DNA from: a virus | Direction: 5' to 3' (one strand) | Length of the DNA: 40,830 nt | IMG/VR virus record: IMGVR_UViG_3300047586_000038 | Coordinates: 1-40,830 of that record | Part shown: positions 22,681-30,216 of the stretch, one piece after another | Layout: the number at the start of each line of letters is the position of its first letter | Position numbering within the stretch: the stretch's first letter is position 1 | Made by a program: the position numbers and the translations under genes | The notes under the pieces: model-generated | Seen by the model: the letters and a program-made list of their open reading frames with translations, nothing else | Database searches by the model: none | Told to the model about the DNA's origin: nothing

Positions 22681-22980
22681 ATGTTTGACGAACTTATTGG
22701 AAATATTAAAAAATTAGAAAAGGCCCATAACTTTTATGTTGGAGCAAATGAAGCAGACCGGGAAAGAATTTATCAAGCTTGCGATAGGGAGGGGGGACTG
22801 TTTGATAAATTAGAACAACCTGCCGTTTGGGGAGACGGTAGATATAGCGGTAGTGGTTTCGATAGAAGTTTCGGGACGTTGTTTCTCTTATATGGCATCG
22901 AATTCTTAAAATCAGAGTATAAAGTTGATATTTTGGAGGAATTTATAGCATTATTGCTTGACGGCAAGGTGTTATACTAG
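22681..22980 (+). CDS. Hypothetical protein downstream of origin
   Basis: 99 residues with an AAAGGA site 5 nt before the ATG. Acidic and helical, with a glycine-rich centre (GDGRYSGSGFDRSFG) and no membrane segment. First of three small rightward genes after the origin; the next starts 4 bp after its stop. No family recognised. Confidence 0.6.
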   Translation: MFDELIGNIKKLEKAHNFYVGANEADRERIYQACDREGGLFDKLEQPAVWGDGRYSGSGFDRSFGTLFLLYGIEFLKSEYKVDILEEFIALLLDGKVLY

Positions 22981-22984
22981 CAAT

Positions 22985-23287
22985 ATGCTCACGAATATAG
23001 AACCTGCACTTTTGTATTTTCTTAAACCCATTGATGCATTCAACCCTAAATTTATAGAAGAACATCCGGAAATCCTTGAAGAGGATTTAATCAAAGTCGG
23101 AACAGTTTATATTATGAACGAAGTGGCCCTCTACATGGCCGACGATGACGTTATAGCCACGGTTGGCACTTATCCGGATAGTTGTATTATTATCACCGAC
23201 TTGAGCCGTGAGCGATGCCTAGAGATAGCAAAAAAGGGGCAGGAAGTTTATGATGCGAAACTTAAAAAAGTTTTAGCACTAGAATGA
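22985..23287 (+). CDS. Hypothetical acidic protein
   Basis: 100 residues from the ATG at 22985. An upstream TTG-type start would overlap the previous gene. TATACT ends exactly 6 nt before the ATG with no ribosome-binding site, suggesting a leaderless start. Acidic (EEHPEILEEDLIKVG), with hydrophobic strands in the middle. It overlaps the next gene by 4 bp. Confidence 0.55.
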   Translation: MLTNIEPALLYFLKPIDAFNPKFIEEHPEILEEDLIKVGTVYIMNEVALYMADDDVIATVGTYPDSCIIITDLSRERCLEIAKKGQEVYDAKLKKVLALE

Positions 23288-23556
23288 GTTTAAACGTAAA
23301 AATTCGCAAAAGAATAAAAAAGTTTGGAGCTGTTAGATTTTTCGGCAACCCTATTTATTCGGAGAAAGCATTGATGCGCGCTTATGAAAAAGCAGATAGA
23401 AACAAAAGGCATTCAATGGAGCATGAAATGAATATATACATGCAGGCTATAAAAGATAAAAGGATTAAGTCCGGAGAATCAATACTACGCCTTGCTATGA
23501 GTGATGAACCGGTAAAAGTGGAAGTGGTTCAAAATAAAGATCCGGAGACAATTTAG
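23284..23556 (+). CDS. Hypothetical basic protein
   Basis: 90 residues, strongly basic (SLNVKIRKRIKKFGAVRFF at the start, YEKADRNKRHSMEHEM in the middle), with a 4-bp overlap with the previous gene. It may bind nucleic acid. The 3' end encodes one arm of a 14-bp inverted repeat whose partner lies beyond the stop. Family unknown. Confidence 0.55.
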   Translation: MSLNVKIRKRIKKFGAVRFFGNPIYSEKALMRAYEKADRNKRHSMEHEMNIYMQAIKDKRIKSGESILRLAMSDEPVKVEVVQNKDPETI

Positions 23557-23631
23557 CCATAGTATCCCGTTTCTCCCTCTTTAGTAGGATTAACTTGATA
23601 CACTACGAGGTTTGGCCATTGTCTCCGGATC
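23539..23631. repeat. 14-bp perfect inverted repeat between convergent genes
   Basis: GATCCGGAGACAAT (23539-23552) is repeated inverted at 23618-23631 (ATTGTCTCCGGATC), with a 65-bp spacer containing a smaller GTATC/GATAC pair. It spans the 3' end of the rightward gene and the gap before the leftward one. A transcript in either direction could form it, so a bidirectional terminator or processing stem is plausible. Alternatively it is a protein-binding or mobile-element end. Confidence 0.55.
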
Positions 23632-23642
23632 CTTATATTATT

Positions 23643-23789
23643 TTACCTGTCTTTGAGTTTGTTTTCCTCTCTTTTTTCAACCATGGCTATCGCTTGGTTT
23701 GGTGTTAGTTTTCTTTTAGATTTTTTACCACCTAAGCTTCCGATTTTTTTCATATAATCGGAAACAGATTTTTTAATTTTATCTACCAC
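23643..23789 (-). CDS. Small basic protein, 48 residues
   Basis: Below the usual length cut-off. It uses a GTG start, preceded by GGAGGTGA at good spacing, which supports translation. It is Lys-rich (VDKIKKSVSDYMKKIGSLGG, then KKSKRKLTPNQ), ending EENKLKDR. Last gene of the short leftward block; the preceding gene ends 17 bp upstream. Function unknown, possibly nucleic-acid binding. Confidence 0.5.
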   Translation of the reverse strand: MVDKIKKSVSDYMKKIGSLGGKKSKRKLTPNQAIAMVEKREENKLKDR

Positions 23790-23806
23790 AAAATCACCTC
23801 CCTTAA

Positions 23807-24058
23807 TTATGAAAAATCAGTACCTTTGCCACAAATATTGCAGTAACCACCGGGATTTAGGTTTTCTGATCCATGATTACAATGCTGTGATTCTAAATGT
23901 GCGTGCCATATCTTTTCGTCTCGCTCTTTATTGGCGAAATACTGCTTTTGCCAGCCATCTCTAGGTTTGGCCCCTGCTATCAATTCCTTGCACCTTGGGC
24001 AAGAACTATCATATTTTTTGAAAACTCTAGTGCAACTTAAACTGTGTTGTGTTTGCAT
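23807..24058 (-). CDS. Zinc-binding protein with paired Cys motifs
   Basis: 83 residues. Cys/His motifs: SCTRVFKKYDSSCPRCKEL near the N-terminus, and CNHGSENLNPGGYCNICGKG at the C-terminus, forming probable zinc ribbons. The sequence QTQHSLSCTRVFKKYD resembles a small protein family widespread in phages whose function I do not know. Upstream are a GGAG site and a 26-bp palindrome at 24091-24116. Confidence 0.6.
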   Translation of the reverse strand: MQTQHSLSCTRVFKKYDSSCPRCKELIAGAKPRDGWQKQYFANKERDEKIWHAHLESQHCNHGSENLNPGGYCNICGKGTDFS

Positions 24059-24090
24059 TTTTTCTCCTAAATAAATTTATAAACTAACCG

Positions 24091-24116
24091 GGACATATAA
24101 ATTACTTTATATGTCC
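24091..24116. promoter_or_regulatory. 11-bp perfect palindrome upstream of zinc protein
   Basis: GGACATATAAA (24091-24101) and TTTATATGTCC (24106-24116) flank a TTAC loop. It lies 33 bp upstream of the leftward gene, next to a possible TTGACC -35, so it may be an operator or a leader hairpin. Confidence 0.5.
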
Positions 24117-24129
24117 AAGGTCAATCAAC

Positions 24130-24157
24130 AAAAACGAAAACACGGCGAATCGTTTTT
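24130..24157. terminator. Hairpin AAAAACGA/TCGTTTTT
   Basis: Eight complementary bases (24130-24137 and 24150-24157) surround a 12-nt loop just 4 bp after the LPD29-like gene's stop codon. Rightward RNA would end in a U-run. Leftward RNA, the sense of the gene that just ended, has the A-rich arm at its 3' side, so it is at best a weak terminator for that gene. Confidence 0.4.
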
Positions 24158-24160
24158 ATT

Positions 24161-24574
24161 TTATAGAGATTTACTTCTTAACTCTTTATAGACTGCTTGT
24201 TGTTTCCAATCGCCTAATGTGTGTATCCATGCATGTTCGTCATTTCCGTCAAATCCAAATCTTTTAGCTATTTCTTTGGCTGTATTTTCCAGTATTTCCG
24301 GGGAAATGCTTCTGCTGGTCATTACATATTTAACTTGTGGAATATCTTCTCGGCGATTGTCATACTCGTAAATATCTTCCATTCCGTTAAAATTACCCTC
24401 TTGGTATTTATCTGTTATCTTTTCTACCGCTTCTGTTGTTGGGCCATTTAACCATCCAATGCTTACATCGTCACCCATTGAAAACGATCTGCTTGTGACT
24501 TGGAATTTAGTTCCCGGAAAGTATCTTTTCAATTCTTCTCTAATTGCTTTTGCTGTTAATGCGTGAGTTGTCAT
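24161..24574 (-). CDS. LPD29-like standalone domain protein
   Basis: 137 residues. The pattern (ALTAKAIREELKRYFPGTKF, then SRSFSMGDDVSIGWLNGPTT and GNFNGMEDIYEYDNR) matches Large Polyvalent protein-associated Domain 29, usually part of long phage or plasmid polyvalent proteins. Here it stands alone. It is the first gene of the short leftward block under a palindromic-operator promoter. The function of the domain is not established; a role in early take-over or counter-defence is inferred from how polyvalent proteins are used. Confidence 0.6.
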   Translation of the reverse strand: MTTHALTAKAIREELKRYFPGTKFQVTSRSFSMGDDVSIGWLNGPTTEAVEKITDKYQEGNFNGMEDIYEYDNRREDIPQVKYVMTSRSISPEILENTAKEIAKRFGFDGNDEHAWIHTLGDWKQQAVYKELRSKSL

Positions 24575-24632
24575 TTTAATTTCTTTCTGCCGTGTTTAAT
24601 TTTTAATGTGCGATAAATAAGTAACTAAAGAC

Positions 24633-24661
24633 AGTTTAACGTAACCCGCTTACGTTGTCAA
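24633..24661 (-). promoter_or_regulatory. Leftward promoter with palindromic operator
   Basis: Minus-strand TTGACA (24656-24661) and TAAACT (24633-24638) are 17 bp apart. The spacer is filled by a perfect 7-5-7 palindrome AACGTAAGCGGGTTACGTT (24638-24656), which shares one base with each promoter box. A dimeric repressor bound there would exclude polymerase. The LPD29-like gene is the first downstream, after a leader of about 50 nt. Confidence 0.65.
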
Positions 24662-24703
24662 TAGGGTCTTTTCATTGCTAAATCAATGCTTTTTGTGTTG
24701 AGT

Positions 24704-24730
24704 TTGATTTTCTGCTCAAAAATGTATAAT
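24704..24730 (+). promoter_or_regulatory. Promoter of the late operon, likely leaderless
   Basis: A perfect TATAAT (24725-24730) ends 6 nt before the terminase small-subunit ATG, with a weaker TTGATT (24704-24709) 15 bp upstream. No ribosome-binding site precedes the ATG, so the transcript probably starts at the start codon. Confidence 0.5.
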
Positions 24731-24736
24731 AAATAC

Positions 24737-25129
24737 ATGAGTGCAGGACGACCCACTAAATATTCATCAGATAAAGTTAAATTTGTTGAGGATTATATTC
24801 TAAGAATGCAGAAAACAAACACACTTCCTGTTATACAAGAAATAGCGTACCTACTGGATGTTGATGAAGATACATTGGGTAATTGGGGCAAGAAACATGT
24901 AAAATTTCTCGGTGCTATAAAAAAACTAATGGCGGCACAAGCAACAATGCTTCAGCAAGGAATATATGCAGATACAAAGCAACACGGTGCGGGCGGTATT
25001 TTCTTATTGAAGAACAATCACCACTTTACAGACCAGCAAAACATAGATGTAACGTCCGGCGGGAAACCAGTATCCCTGCTTGGAGGTATGTCAAAGAAGA
25101 ACGACCTATCAGAAAAAGATGATGACTAG
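24737..25129 (+). CDS. terS: Terminase small subunit
   Basis: 130 residues from the ATG at 24737; a longer frame would begin upstream of the promoter. It has the terminase small-subunit pattern: GRPTKYS, a helix-turn-helix (VIQEIAYLLDVDEDTLGNWG), then KFLGAIKKLMAAQATML, GAGGIFLLKNNHHFTDQQN and a GGKPVSLLGG tail. It recognises phage DNA and hands it to the large subunit, encoded 9 bp downstream. It opens the late rightward operon. Confidence 0.8.
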   Translation: MSAGRPTKYSSDKVKFVEDYILRMQKTNTLPVIQEIAYLLDVDEDTLGNWGKKHVKFLGAIKKLMAAQATMLQQGIYADTKQHGAGGIFLLKNNHHFTDQQNIDVTSGGKPVSLLGGMSKKNDLSEKDDD

Positions 25130-25138
25130 GGTTTAACC

Positions 25139-26401
25139 ATGATATTTACAACCACTACCGCATTAAAAAAGATTGCCAAAATGCAAAAGCGTATCCGGGC
25201 TGTTTCCGGTGGTTCTTCCGCCTCCAAAACTATATCCATCCTTATGTGGCTAATTGATTATGCTCAAAATCACAAGAATGAGGTTGTATCCGTAGTATCC
25301 GAATCAATGCCACACCTTCGCCGGGGTGCTATGCGTGACTTTCTAGCGATACTCAAAGCTCAAAATATGTTTGTAGAAAAACAGTGGAACGCCACAAACT
25401 GCATATACATGTTTAAAGAGACCGGCACCATTATGGAATTCTTTGGAGTAGAAGAGTCGGATAAGGTACACGGGCCTCGTCGGGATGTTTTGTTTGTTAA
25501 TGAGGCAAACAATATACCCCTTGAAACATATACCCAGCTAGAAATTCGTACCCGCAGGATTGTGTGGCTTGACTGGAACCCGGTTGCTGAGTTTTGGTGG
25601 TATACAGATGTCGCCGCTTATACGGATCATGACTTTTTAACTTTAACGTATAAAGATAACGAAGCACTATCGCTAGGGGAAATAGAGGCATTTGAACAAC
25701 ACTCGAAAAACCCAAGTAAGGCGAATTGGTGGAAAGTATATGGTTTAGGCATGCTAGGCGAGGCTACAGGACTTATTTTCAAAGGATGGGAGATTATCCC
25801 GGACTTACCTAGCGAAGCACGCCTAGAAGATTCTGGGCTTGATTTTGGCTATACAAACGACCCTAGCGCCGCCGTGTATATCTACTACTACAATGGCGGG
25901 TACATCCTTGACGAACTGTTTTATCAAAAGGGCATGAGTAACCGGGTTATTGCTGACAATTATCTTGCGTCGCATCCAACGCTTGTTATTGCCGATAGTG
26001 CCGAGCCTAAAAGTATCGATGAAATCAATGGCTACTTTCAAAATACCGGGTTTACGATCCTTGGCACTCTTAAAGGTCCCGGCAGTGTCGCCCAAGGTAT
26101 TCAGTTTGTGCAAGATCAACACATATCAGTAACCGCACGCTCATTGAATATCATCAAAGAGTATAGAAACTATCTATGGGCGGTAGACCCAAGGACCGGA
26201 AAGTCGCTCAATGACCCGGTAGGAATAAACGATCACGCAATGTCGGCCGTAAGGTATGGACTATCGCGCAAGTTTATAGACATGGACCCACAGCCGGAGT
26301 ACAACGTCCCGGATTCAGAGAAGTTGCAAGAAATGGGCATAAATAATCAGTGGGGAGGAATAGAAGGTTATGCGGGTATCCCTTTTGGATTGCAAAGATA
26401 G
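25139..26401 (+). CDS. terL: Terminase large subunit
   Basis: 420 residues. Walker A is the SGGSSASKT form (23-31), typical of P22/PBSX-type TerL. Walker B lies at VLFVNEAN. The RNase H-like nuclease half shows LDFGYTNDPSA, LVIADSAEPKSIDEI and INDHAMSAVRYG, giving the three acidic metal ligands. It powers DNA translocation into the prohead and cuts concatemers. It follows TerS and precedes the portal. Because this is a complete TerL, the packaging mode could be judged by placing it in a TerL tree; I cannot do that here. Confidence 0.9.
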   Translation: MIFTTTTALKKIAKMQKRIRAVSGGSSASKTISILMWLIDYAQNHKNEVVSVVSESMPHLRRGAMRDFLAILKAQNMFVEKQWNATNCIYMFKETGTIMEFFGVEESDKVHGPRRDVLFVNEANNIPLETYTQLEIRTRRIVWLDWNPVAEFWWYTDVAAYTDHDFLTLTYKDNEALSLGEIEAFEQHSKNPSKANWWKVYGLGMLGEATGLIFKGWEIIPDLPSEARLEDSGLDFGYTNDPSAAVYIYYYNGGYILDELFYQKGMSNRVIADNYLASHPTLVIADSAEPKSIDEINGYFQNTGFTILGTLKGPGSVAQGIQFVQDQHISVTARSLNIIKEYRNYLWAVDPRTGKSLNDPVGINDHAMSAVRYGLSRKFIDMDPQPEYNVPDSEKLQEMGINNQWGGIEGYAGIPFGLQR

Positions 26402-26418
26402 TTAAACAAGGTTAATAT
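26390..26418 (+). promoter_or_regulatory. Possible promoter before the portal gene
   Basis: TTGCAA (26390-26395), 17 bp, TAATAT (26413-26418), then 8 nt to the ATG at 26427. The -35 lies in the end of the TerL gene. The nearest purine-rich motif (CAAGG) is too far from the ATG to be a good ribosome site. Weaker than the other promoters. Confidence 0.35.
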
Positions 26419-26426
26419 TTTAATAT

Positions 26427-28253
26427 ATGGACGAAAACATCACACTAGCACTAGCGATATCAGATCCAGAACTAAGGGTACTAGAAAACGTCGAAAGCGA
26501 CGCTATCGACTATCGCAAACCCAGACATGGGGATTGGTTAGAAAATTATGCACTATCGCGAGATAAGGTAATTATTAACCGTCTAACGCAACGCCAAACA
26601 GTCAACATTCCACTAGTCAAATATGTTTTAAATAGTTTGCTTAAAGAAATGACGGACCCGCCACAACTTCATTTTGCAAACCTTGACAACGATACTCAAA
26701 AAGAACTTTTCTATAACGAACATTGGAAAGAAGTATTCCGACGCAATAAACTTGTTGTAAAGGACTTTGTAGACAAGAAGCAAAACGCCATGTACGGCCG
26801 TGCCTTTAAGAAGTTAAACATTGAAAAAGGACGCGTTGTGGTATCCCTTGCGGATCCTCAAGACATGCTAGTATCCCGCCTAGTAGACCCCACAGACATT
26901 GACAGCGCCCCGGACTTGGTAGAGTGCGGTATATGGACGCCTTTAGAAGAGATTATCCGCACAAAAGAGTATGACGAAAAAGAAGTCAAACGATTGAAGG
27001 TAAGTTTTGATGAAGATTCCCCAGAAGGTAAAATGGAAGCGGACAATAACTTTCAAAAAGCATCCCAGAAATCAGAAAGACTTAAACTAATGGGAGTAGA
27101 AAATGTACTTGACCCGGTTTTAGGTAAGACGTACATAGAATTACATCAAGCCTTTAGATTTGAATACGACGAAACATTAAAAGATTCTATTTTATTCAGA
27201 TACGTCATTGCAGTAACCAATGCAGGAATGTTCAAACTCCACAAAATATCCTTAGAGGATCTAATAGGAAAAACAGAGGATAACTTTTGGAGAAGCCATT
27301 ATCCTTATACCTCATGGGCTAGCGATCCCGAAGCTACAGACTTTTGGAGTGACGGCGTAGTAGACATTGTTAGACCTATCAACAATGTGCTTAACGTGTG
27401 GATAAGTCAGCTCGTAGAAAACAGAACTTTGCAAAACTTCTCAATGAAATACTACGATTCTACGAATAAATCCTTTGTACCACAGACTTTCCAGCCACAG
27501 CCTTGGGCGCACTTTCCAGTACCCGGAGATCCAAACAAGATCATCAAGGATGTGGAAACAGGCAATTTAAGTGGAACCCTAGAAGAGATGACTTTCTTAA
27601 TTGAGATGGCACAAAAGGCTACCGCCGCAACAAATACGGCAGGCGGAGAAACAACCACTAACGTAACACTTGGAGACATTCAAATGGCACTAGATAACGC
27701 ACAAAAAAGAATAATGATGCAAAAAGTGTTTTACATCGAAGACTGGAAGGACTTGGGACTTAAATACACAAAGATGCTGGAAGCCGCCGGAGATTTAATC
27801 ACACCAATGAAGATCACAAGAAAAGGCCGTTTAGGACTCAAGTACTACCAAAGAATTGTTGGGCCAAATGACTGGAGATCAAAAGAGGGGTATGTAACCG
27901 AAATACAAATGGTGGTGGATCAACAAGCGGAGGACGTGGAGACAATTCAACCTTTACAGGTTTTAAAAACAGAAATGCCTAACAATGTTCCTTTACTGGA
28001 CATTTACCATAAAAAACTAATGAGACTTTCAAAGATGACTCCGGATGAAATAGCGCAGGTGGAAGAGTTTGATAAGCAAAACAAAGCAACAATGCCAACT
28101 ATCGACCCGACTACCGGGCTTCCAGTAGCCCAACCCGGACAGCCTAGCGCTAATGGGCAACCGGCCCCAACAGACATGAATGCAAATGTTCCGGCAAATG
28201 CAGGCGCTAGTGCAATTCCACAAGTTCCGGATATAGGAGGCATGAATGGTTAA
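26427..28253 (+). CDS. Portal protein (P22-like)
   Basis: 608 residues, located directly after TerL. The N-terminal half has portal-like signatures (ALSRDKVIINRLTQRQTVNI, VKYVLNSLLKEMTD). The middle has the helical stem region (FWSDGVVDIVRPINNVLNVW), and the last 60 residues are Pro/Gln/Ala-rich (PTTGLPVAQPGQPSANG). It forms the dodecameric ring through which DNA enters and leaves the head. Length and order (TerL, portal, scaffold, coat) fit P22-type podoviruses. It overlaps the next gene by 8 bp. Confidence 0.8.
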   Translation: MDENITLALAISDPELRVLENVESDAIDYRKPRHGDWLENYALSRDKVIINRLTQRQTVNIPLVKYVLNSLLKEMTDPPQLHFANLDNDTQKELFYNEHWKEVFRRNKLVVKDFVDKKQNAMYGRAFKKLNIEKGRVVVSLADPQDMLVSRLVDPTDIDSAPDLVECGIWTPLEEIIRTKEYDEKEVKRLKVSFDEDSPEGKMEADNNFQKASQKSERLKLMGVENVLDPVLGKTYIELHQAFRFEYDETLKDSILFRYVIAVTNAGMFKLHKISLEDLIGKTEDNFWRSHYPYTSWASDPEATDFWSDGVVDIVRPINNVLNVWISQLVENRTLQNFSMKYYDSTNKSFVPQTFQPQPWAHFPVPGDPNKIIKDVETGNLSGTLEEMTFLIEMAQKATAATNTAGGETTTNVTLGDIQMALDNAQKRIMMQKVFYIEDWKDLGLKYTKMLEAAGDLITPMKITRKGRLGLKYYQRIVGPNDWRSKEGYVTEIQMVVDQQAEDVETIQPLQVLKTEMPNNVPLLDIYHKKLMRLSKMTPDEIAQVEEFDKQNKATMPTIDPTTGLPVAQPGQPSANGQPAPTDMNANVPANAGASAIPQVPDIGGMNG

Positions 28254-28587
28254 TCCTTTTGATGCAGTATTAGAGAGAGAAAATTTAAAATATGAGGATT
28301 TAAGACCCGAAGAAAAACGGGCCTATGATAAAGCAGGCAGTTCCAGTAACCCAATATCGCCGGAAGAGTTTTTAGAACATGTAAAAGAAATGATTGTCAG
28401 TGTTACCTTGGAGCTTTGTGATACCCCGGATACCCCGGATTCACAAGATAAGAACTCCAAACTAAAAGCAAGACTTAAAAACTACACCGTTTGGCAAGCA
28501 TTCTTAGAAACACCTATAAAAGCTAGAAAGGCTTTTGAGAAATCCATCGCGGAAGGTGGGGTAAAAAATAATGCCGTACGATATTAG
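28246..28587 (+). CDS. Hypothetical head-module protein
   Basis: 113 residues with a good GGAGG site inside the end of the portal gene. Mainly helical and charged (DLRPEEKRAYDKAG, then EFLEHVKEMIVSV), with a short ELCDTPDTPDSQDK linker. Gene order suggests a head-assembly or portal-associated protein. No recognised domain. It overlaps the next gene by 17 bp. Confidence 0.55.
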   Translation: MVNPFDAVLERENLKYEDLRPEEKRAYDKAGSSSNPISPEEFLEHVKEMIVSVTLELCDTPDTPDSQDKNSKLKARLKNYTVWQAFLETPIKARKAFEKSIAEGGVKNNAVRY

Positions 28588-28771
28588 GAAATCAAAGAAA
28601 AAGGGTGATAAAAGACCTTGGAAAATTGTCAATACTGCAACAAAACAGGTAGTGGGTACGTCTGTAAGTCGCAAGAATGCGATAGGTAGCATGGCTCACA
28701 GGGAAGATGCGATGAAAAAGAAGGGTGAAATGACAAAAATGGTTAAAAAAGCGTCAAAAAAGGTTAAATAA
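28571..28771 (+). CDS. Small very basic protein
   Basis: 66 residues, highly Lys/Arg-rich (DIRKSKKKGDKRPWKIV at the start, KKASKKVK at the end). The middle (TATKQVVGTSVSRKNAIGSM) resembles small phage proteins of unknown function. Likely a DNA- or scaffold-interacting head protein. It lies entirely between the preceding gene and the promoter at 28772. Confidence 0.5.
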   Translation: MPYDIRKSKKKGDKRPWKIVNTATKQVVGTSVSRKNAIGSMAHREDAMKKKGEMTKMVKKASKKVK

Positions 28772-28800
28772 TTGACAAAGTATCAAATTGTTATCATAAT
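28772..28800 (+). promoter_or_regulatory. Strong late promoter before scaffold genes
   Basis: Perfect TTGACA (28772-28777), 17 bp, CATAAT (28795-28800). The ATG at 28811 is 10 nt downstream, so a leader of about 4 nt is expected and no ribosome-binding site is present. Confidence 0.6.
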
Positions 28801-28810
28801 TTAAATATAT

Positions 28811-29158
28811 ATGTTAAGTTTTACTAAATTACCACAAATAACACAAGATCATTTGACAGAGGTTTTGGGAAAAGAAGCGAAAGACCTCACAGAAATAGAA
28901 GTTAGATATTTAAAAGCCTTACAGGGGTACTTAACTAAGGACCAAAAGGATTCTTTCTCTGAAGTTTTATCGGGTAAGATAGCAGGACAACCCGAACCTA
29001 AAGTTGAAGTAGGAGAGGTAGTTACTGACGAAAAAAAGATAATAAACCCAAACGATTATAAATTAGATGTATTAAGGCAAATGGCCAAGGATGTAAATTT
29101 AGAATTTACAGAAGAAATGACTAAAAGAGAAATAGCTGATATGCTAAACGCTAGATAG
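28811..29158 (+). CDS. Hypothetical head-module protein
   Basis: 115 residues, acidic. The N-terminal half is helical (DHLTEVLGKEAKDLTEIEVR), and the C-terminal end (VLRQMAKDVNLEFTEEMTKR) looks like a small SAP/HeH-like helical pair. First gene under the promoter at 28772. It precedes the scaffold gene, so a head-assembly function is inferred. No ribosome site, consistent with leaderless translation. Confidence 0.5.
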   Translation: MLSFTKLPQITQDHLTEVLGKEAKDLTEIEVRYLKALQGYLTKDQKDSFSEVLSGKIAGQPEPKVEVGEVVTDEKKIINPNDYKLDVLRQMAKDVNLEFTEEMTKREIADMLNAR

Positions 29159-29166
29159 CTACTAAC

Positions 29167-29181
29167 CCCGGATTTGCCGGG
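29167..29181 (+). other. Small hairpin in the leader of the scaffold gene
   Basis: CCCGG (29167-29171) pairs with CCGGG (29177-29181) around ATTTG. It lies 17 nt before the scaffold ATG, just upstream of its AAGG site, and could modulate translation. A similar GCTAACCCC start is seen in the coat-gene leader. Confidence 0.35.
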
Positions 29182-29198
29182 ACTGTTTAAGGCAAATT

Positions 29199-30083
29199 AT
29201 GGCAAAAAAAGAAGGAACTAAAATTACAAATCAAGTTACTCCCAATGAAGTTAAGGATAAGGTGGCCGCAATTGACGCGGAACTTCCAGAAAATCTCCAA
29301 GAAGAGATTGATAAGGAAAAAGAAAAAGAAGCTGGTGAGGCGGTAGAAGAAGAACATGCGGAAGGTTTTGAAGATGCCGGAACTTTAGAAGTAACCGACG
29401 AGGAAACACCTGTCGTAGTACCAGAAGAAGAAGATGAAACTCCCACAAAACCAGAAATTAAAAAACCTGTTAAACAAGAATTACCTTCACCGGAAGTTAG
29501 AGCTAGAGAATCCGGGCAAGAGGCAATGGTTTTAAATTCCAAGAATAAAAAGATCCTAGAAACAATTGAAGAGGCTAATAATATCCCGGAACCCACTATA
29601 GAGGAACTGAAGGAATACGCCACAAAAATGGGTGCTGAATATGACGAACTTGATACATTCTCTCAAAACATGCTTAAAAAGACTTTTAAAAGCGAGAAAA
29701 AAGACGCACTGCTTACAAACCTAGTAGCTGATGAAAAAAATATGAAGATATGGCAAGACAAAGTAGAAGAATTTGCCGCAGATGAAACTACTTTACAGGA
29801 CTACCCATCCTTAGCGGGACACGAAGAAGATTTTGTAAAATATTGCTCAAAGAAAACCCACATAAATGCAGACTTTAACTTATTGGTTGCAGGGTTTTTA
29901 TTCAAACTTCCGGAAGAAAATAAAAATAGAAACCTTTTACTACCGCGTGGCGGAGGATCAAAAAACGGGCCTGCAAAACCTGTTGAATTAAATCAAGATG
30001 ATGCCCGTGTTATGAGACAAAAGAACCCTAAGAAATACCTAGAAATGGTACAAGCCGGAAAGTTTAAAGTCGTTATTGACTAG
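29199..30083 (+). CDS. Scaffolding protein (putative)
   Basis: 294 residues, very acidic and low-complexity in the first 110 (EEIDKEKEKEAGEAVEEEHA and long Glu/Pro runs), then helices and a basic tail (DDARVMRQKNPKKYLEMVQ). This is the usual composition and position of capsid scaffolds: directly upstream of the coat gene. It should fill the prohead and be lost on packaging. No protease was found, so exit rather than cleavage is expected. Confidence 0.65.
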   Translation: MAKKEGTKITNQVTPNEVKDKVAAIDAELPENLQEEIDKEKEKEAGEAVEEEHAEGFEDAGTLEVTDEETPVVVPEEEDETPTKPEIKKPVKQELPSPEVRARESGQEAMVLNSKNKKILETIEEANNIPEPTIEELKEYATKMGAEYDELDTFSQNMLKKTFKSEKKDALLTNLVADEKNMKIWQDKVEEFAADETTLQDYPSLAGHEEDFVKYCSKKTHINADFNLLVAGFLFKLPEENKNRNLLLPRGGGSKNGPAKPVELNQDDARVMRQKNPKKYLEMVQAGKFKVVID

Positions 30084-30088
30084 ACCCC

Positions 30089-30117
30089 TTGACATTCCCA
30101 TAAAAAATATTCATCAT
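30089..30117 (+). promoter_or_regulatory. Promoter of the coat protein gene
   Basis: Perfect TTGACA (30089-30094), 17 bp, CATCAT (30112-30117). Transcription would begin near 30124, giving a leader of about 87 nt, unlike the leaderless genes elsewhere. The leader carries a ribosome site (AAAGGA) and an inverted repeat that reaches the start codon. Confidence 0.5.
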
Positions 30118-30146
30118 ATATACAGAGTTTAAAAACGCTAACCCCA

Positions 30147-30216
30147 GTTCATATCGGGATCGCTCACTCAAGCAAGTAATTTATTTATTTAGTTTGAAAG
30201 GAAAACCGATATGAAC
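30147..30216 (+). promoter_or_regulatory. Inverted repeat pairing with the coat-gene start codon
   Basis: GTTCATATCGG (30147-30157) is perfectly complementary to CCGATATGAAC (30206-30216), an 11-bp stem. The right arm contains the ATG of the coat gene at 30211, and the 48-nt loop holds the AAAGGA ribosome site. Folding would hide the start codon. This looks like translational control of the most abundant phage protein, for example by temperature, a bound protein or translation itself. Confidence 0.55.
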
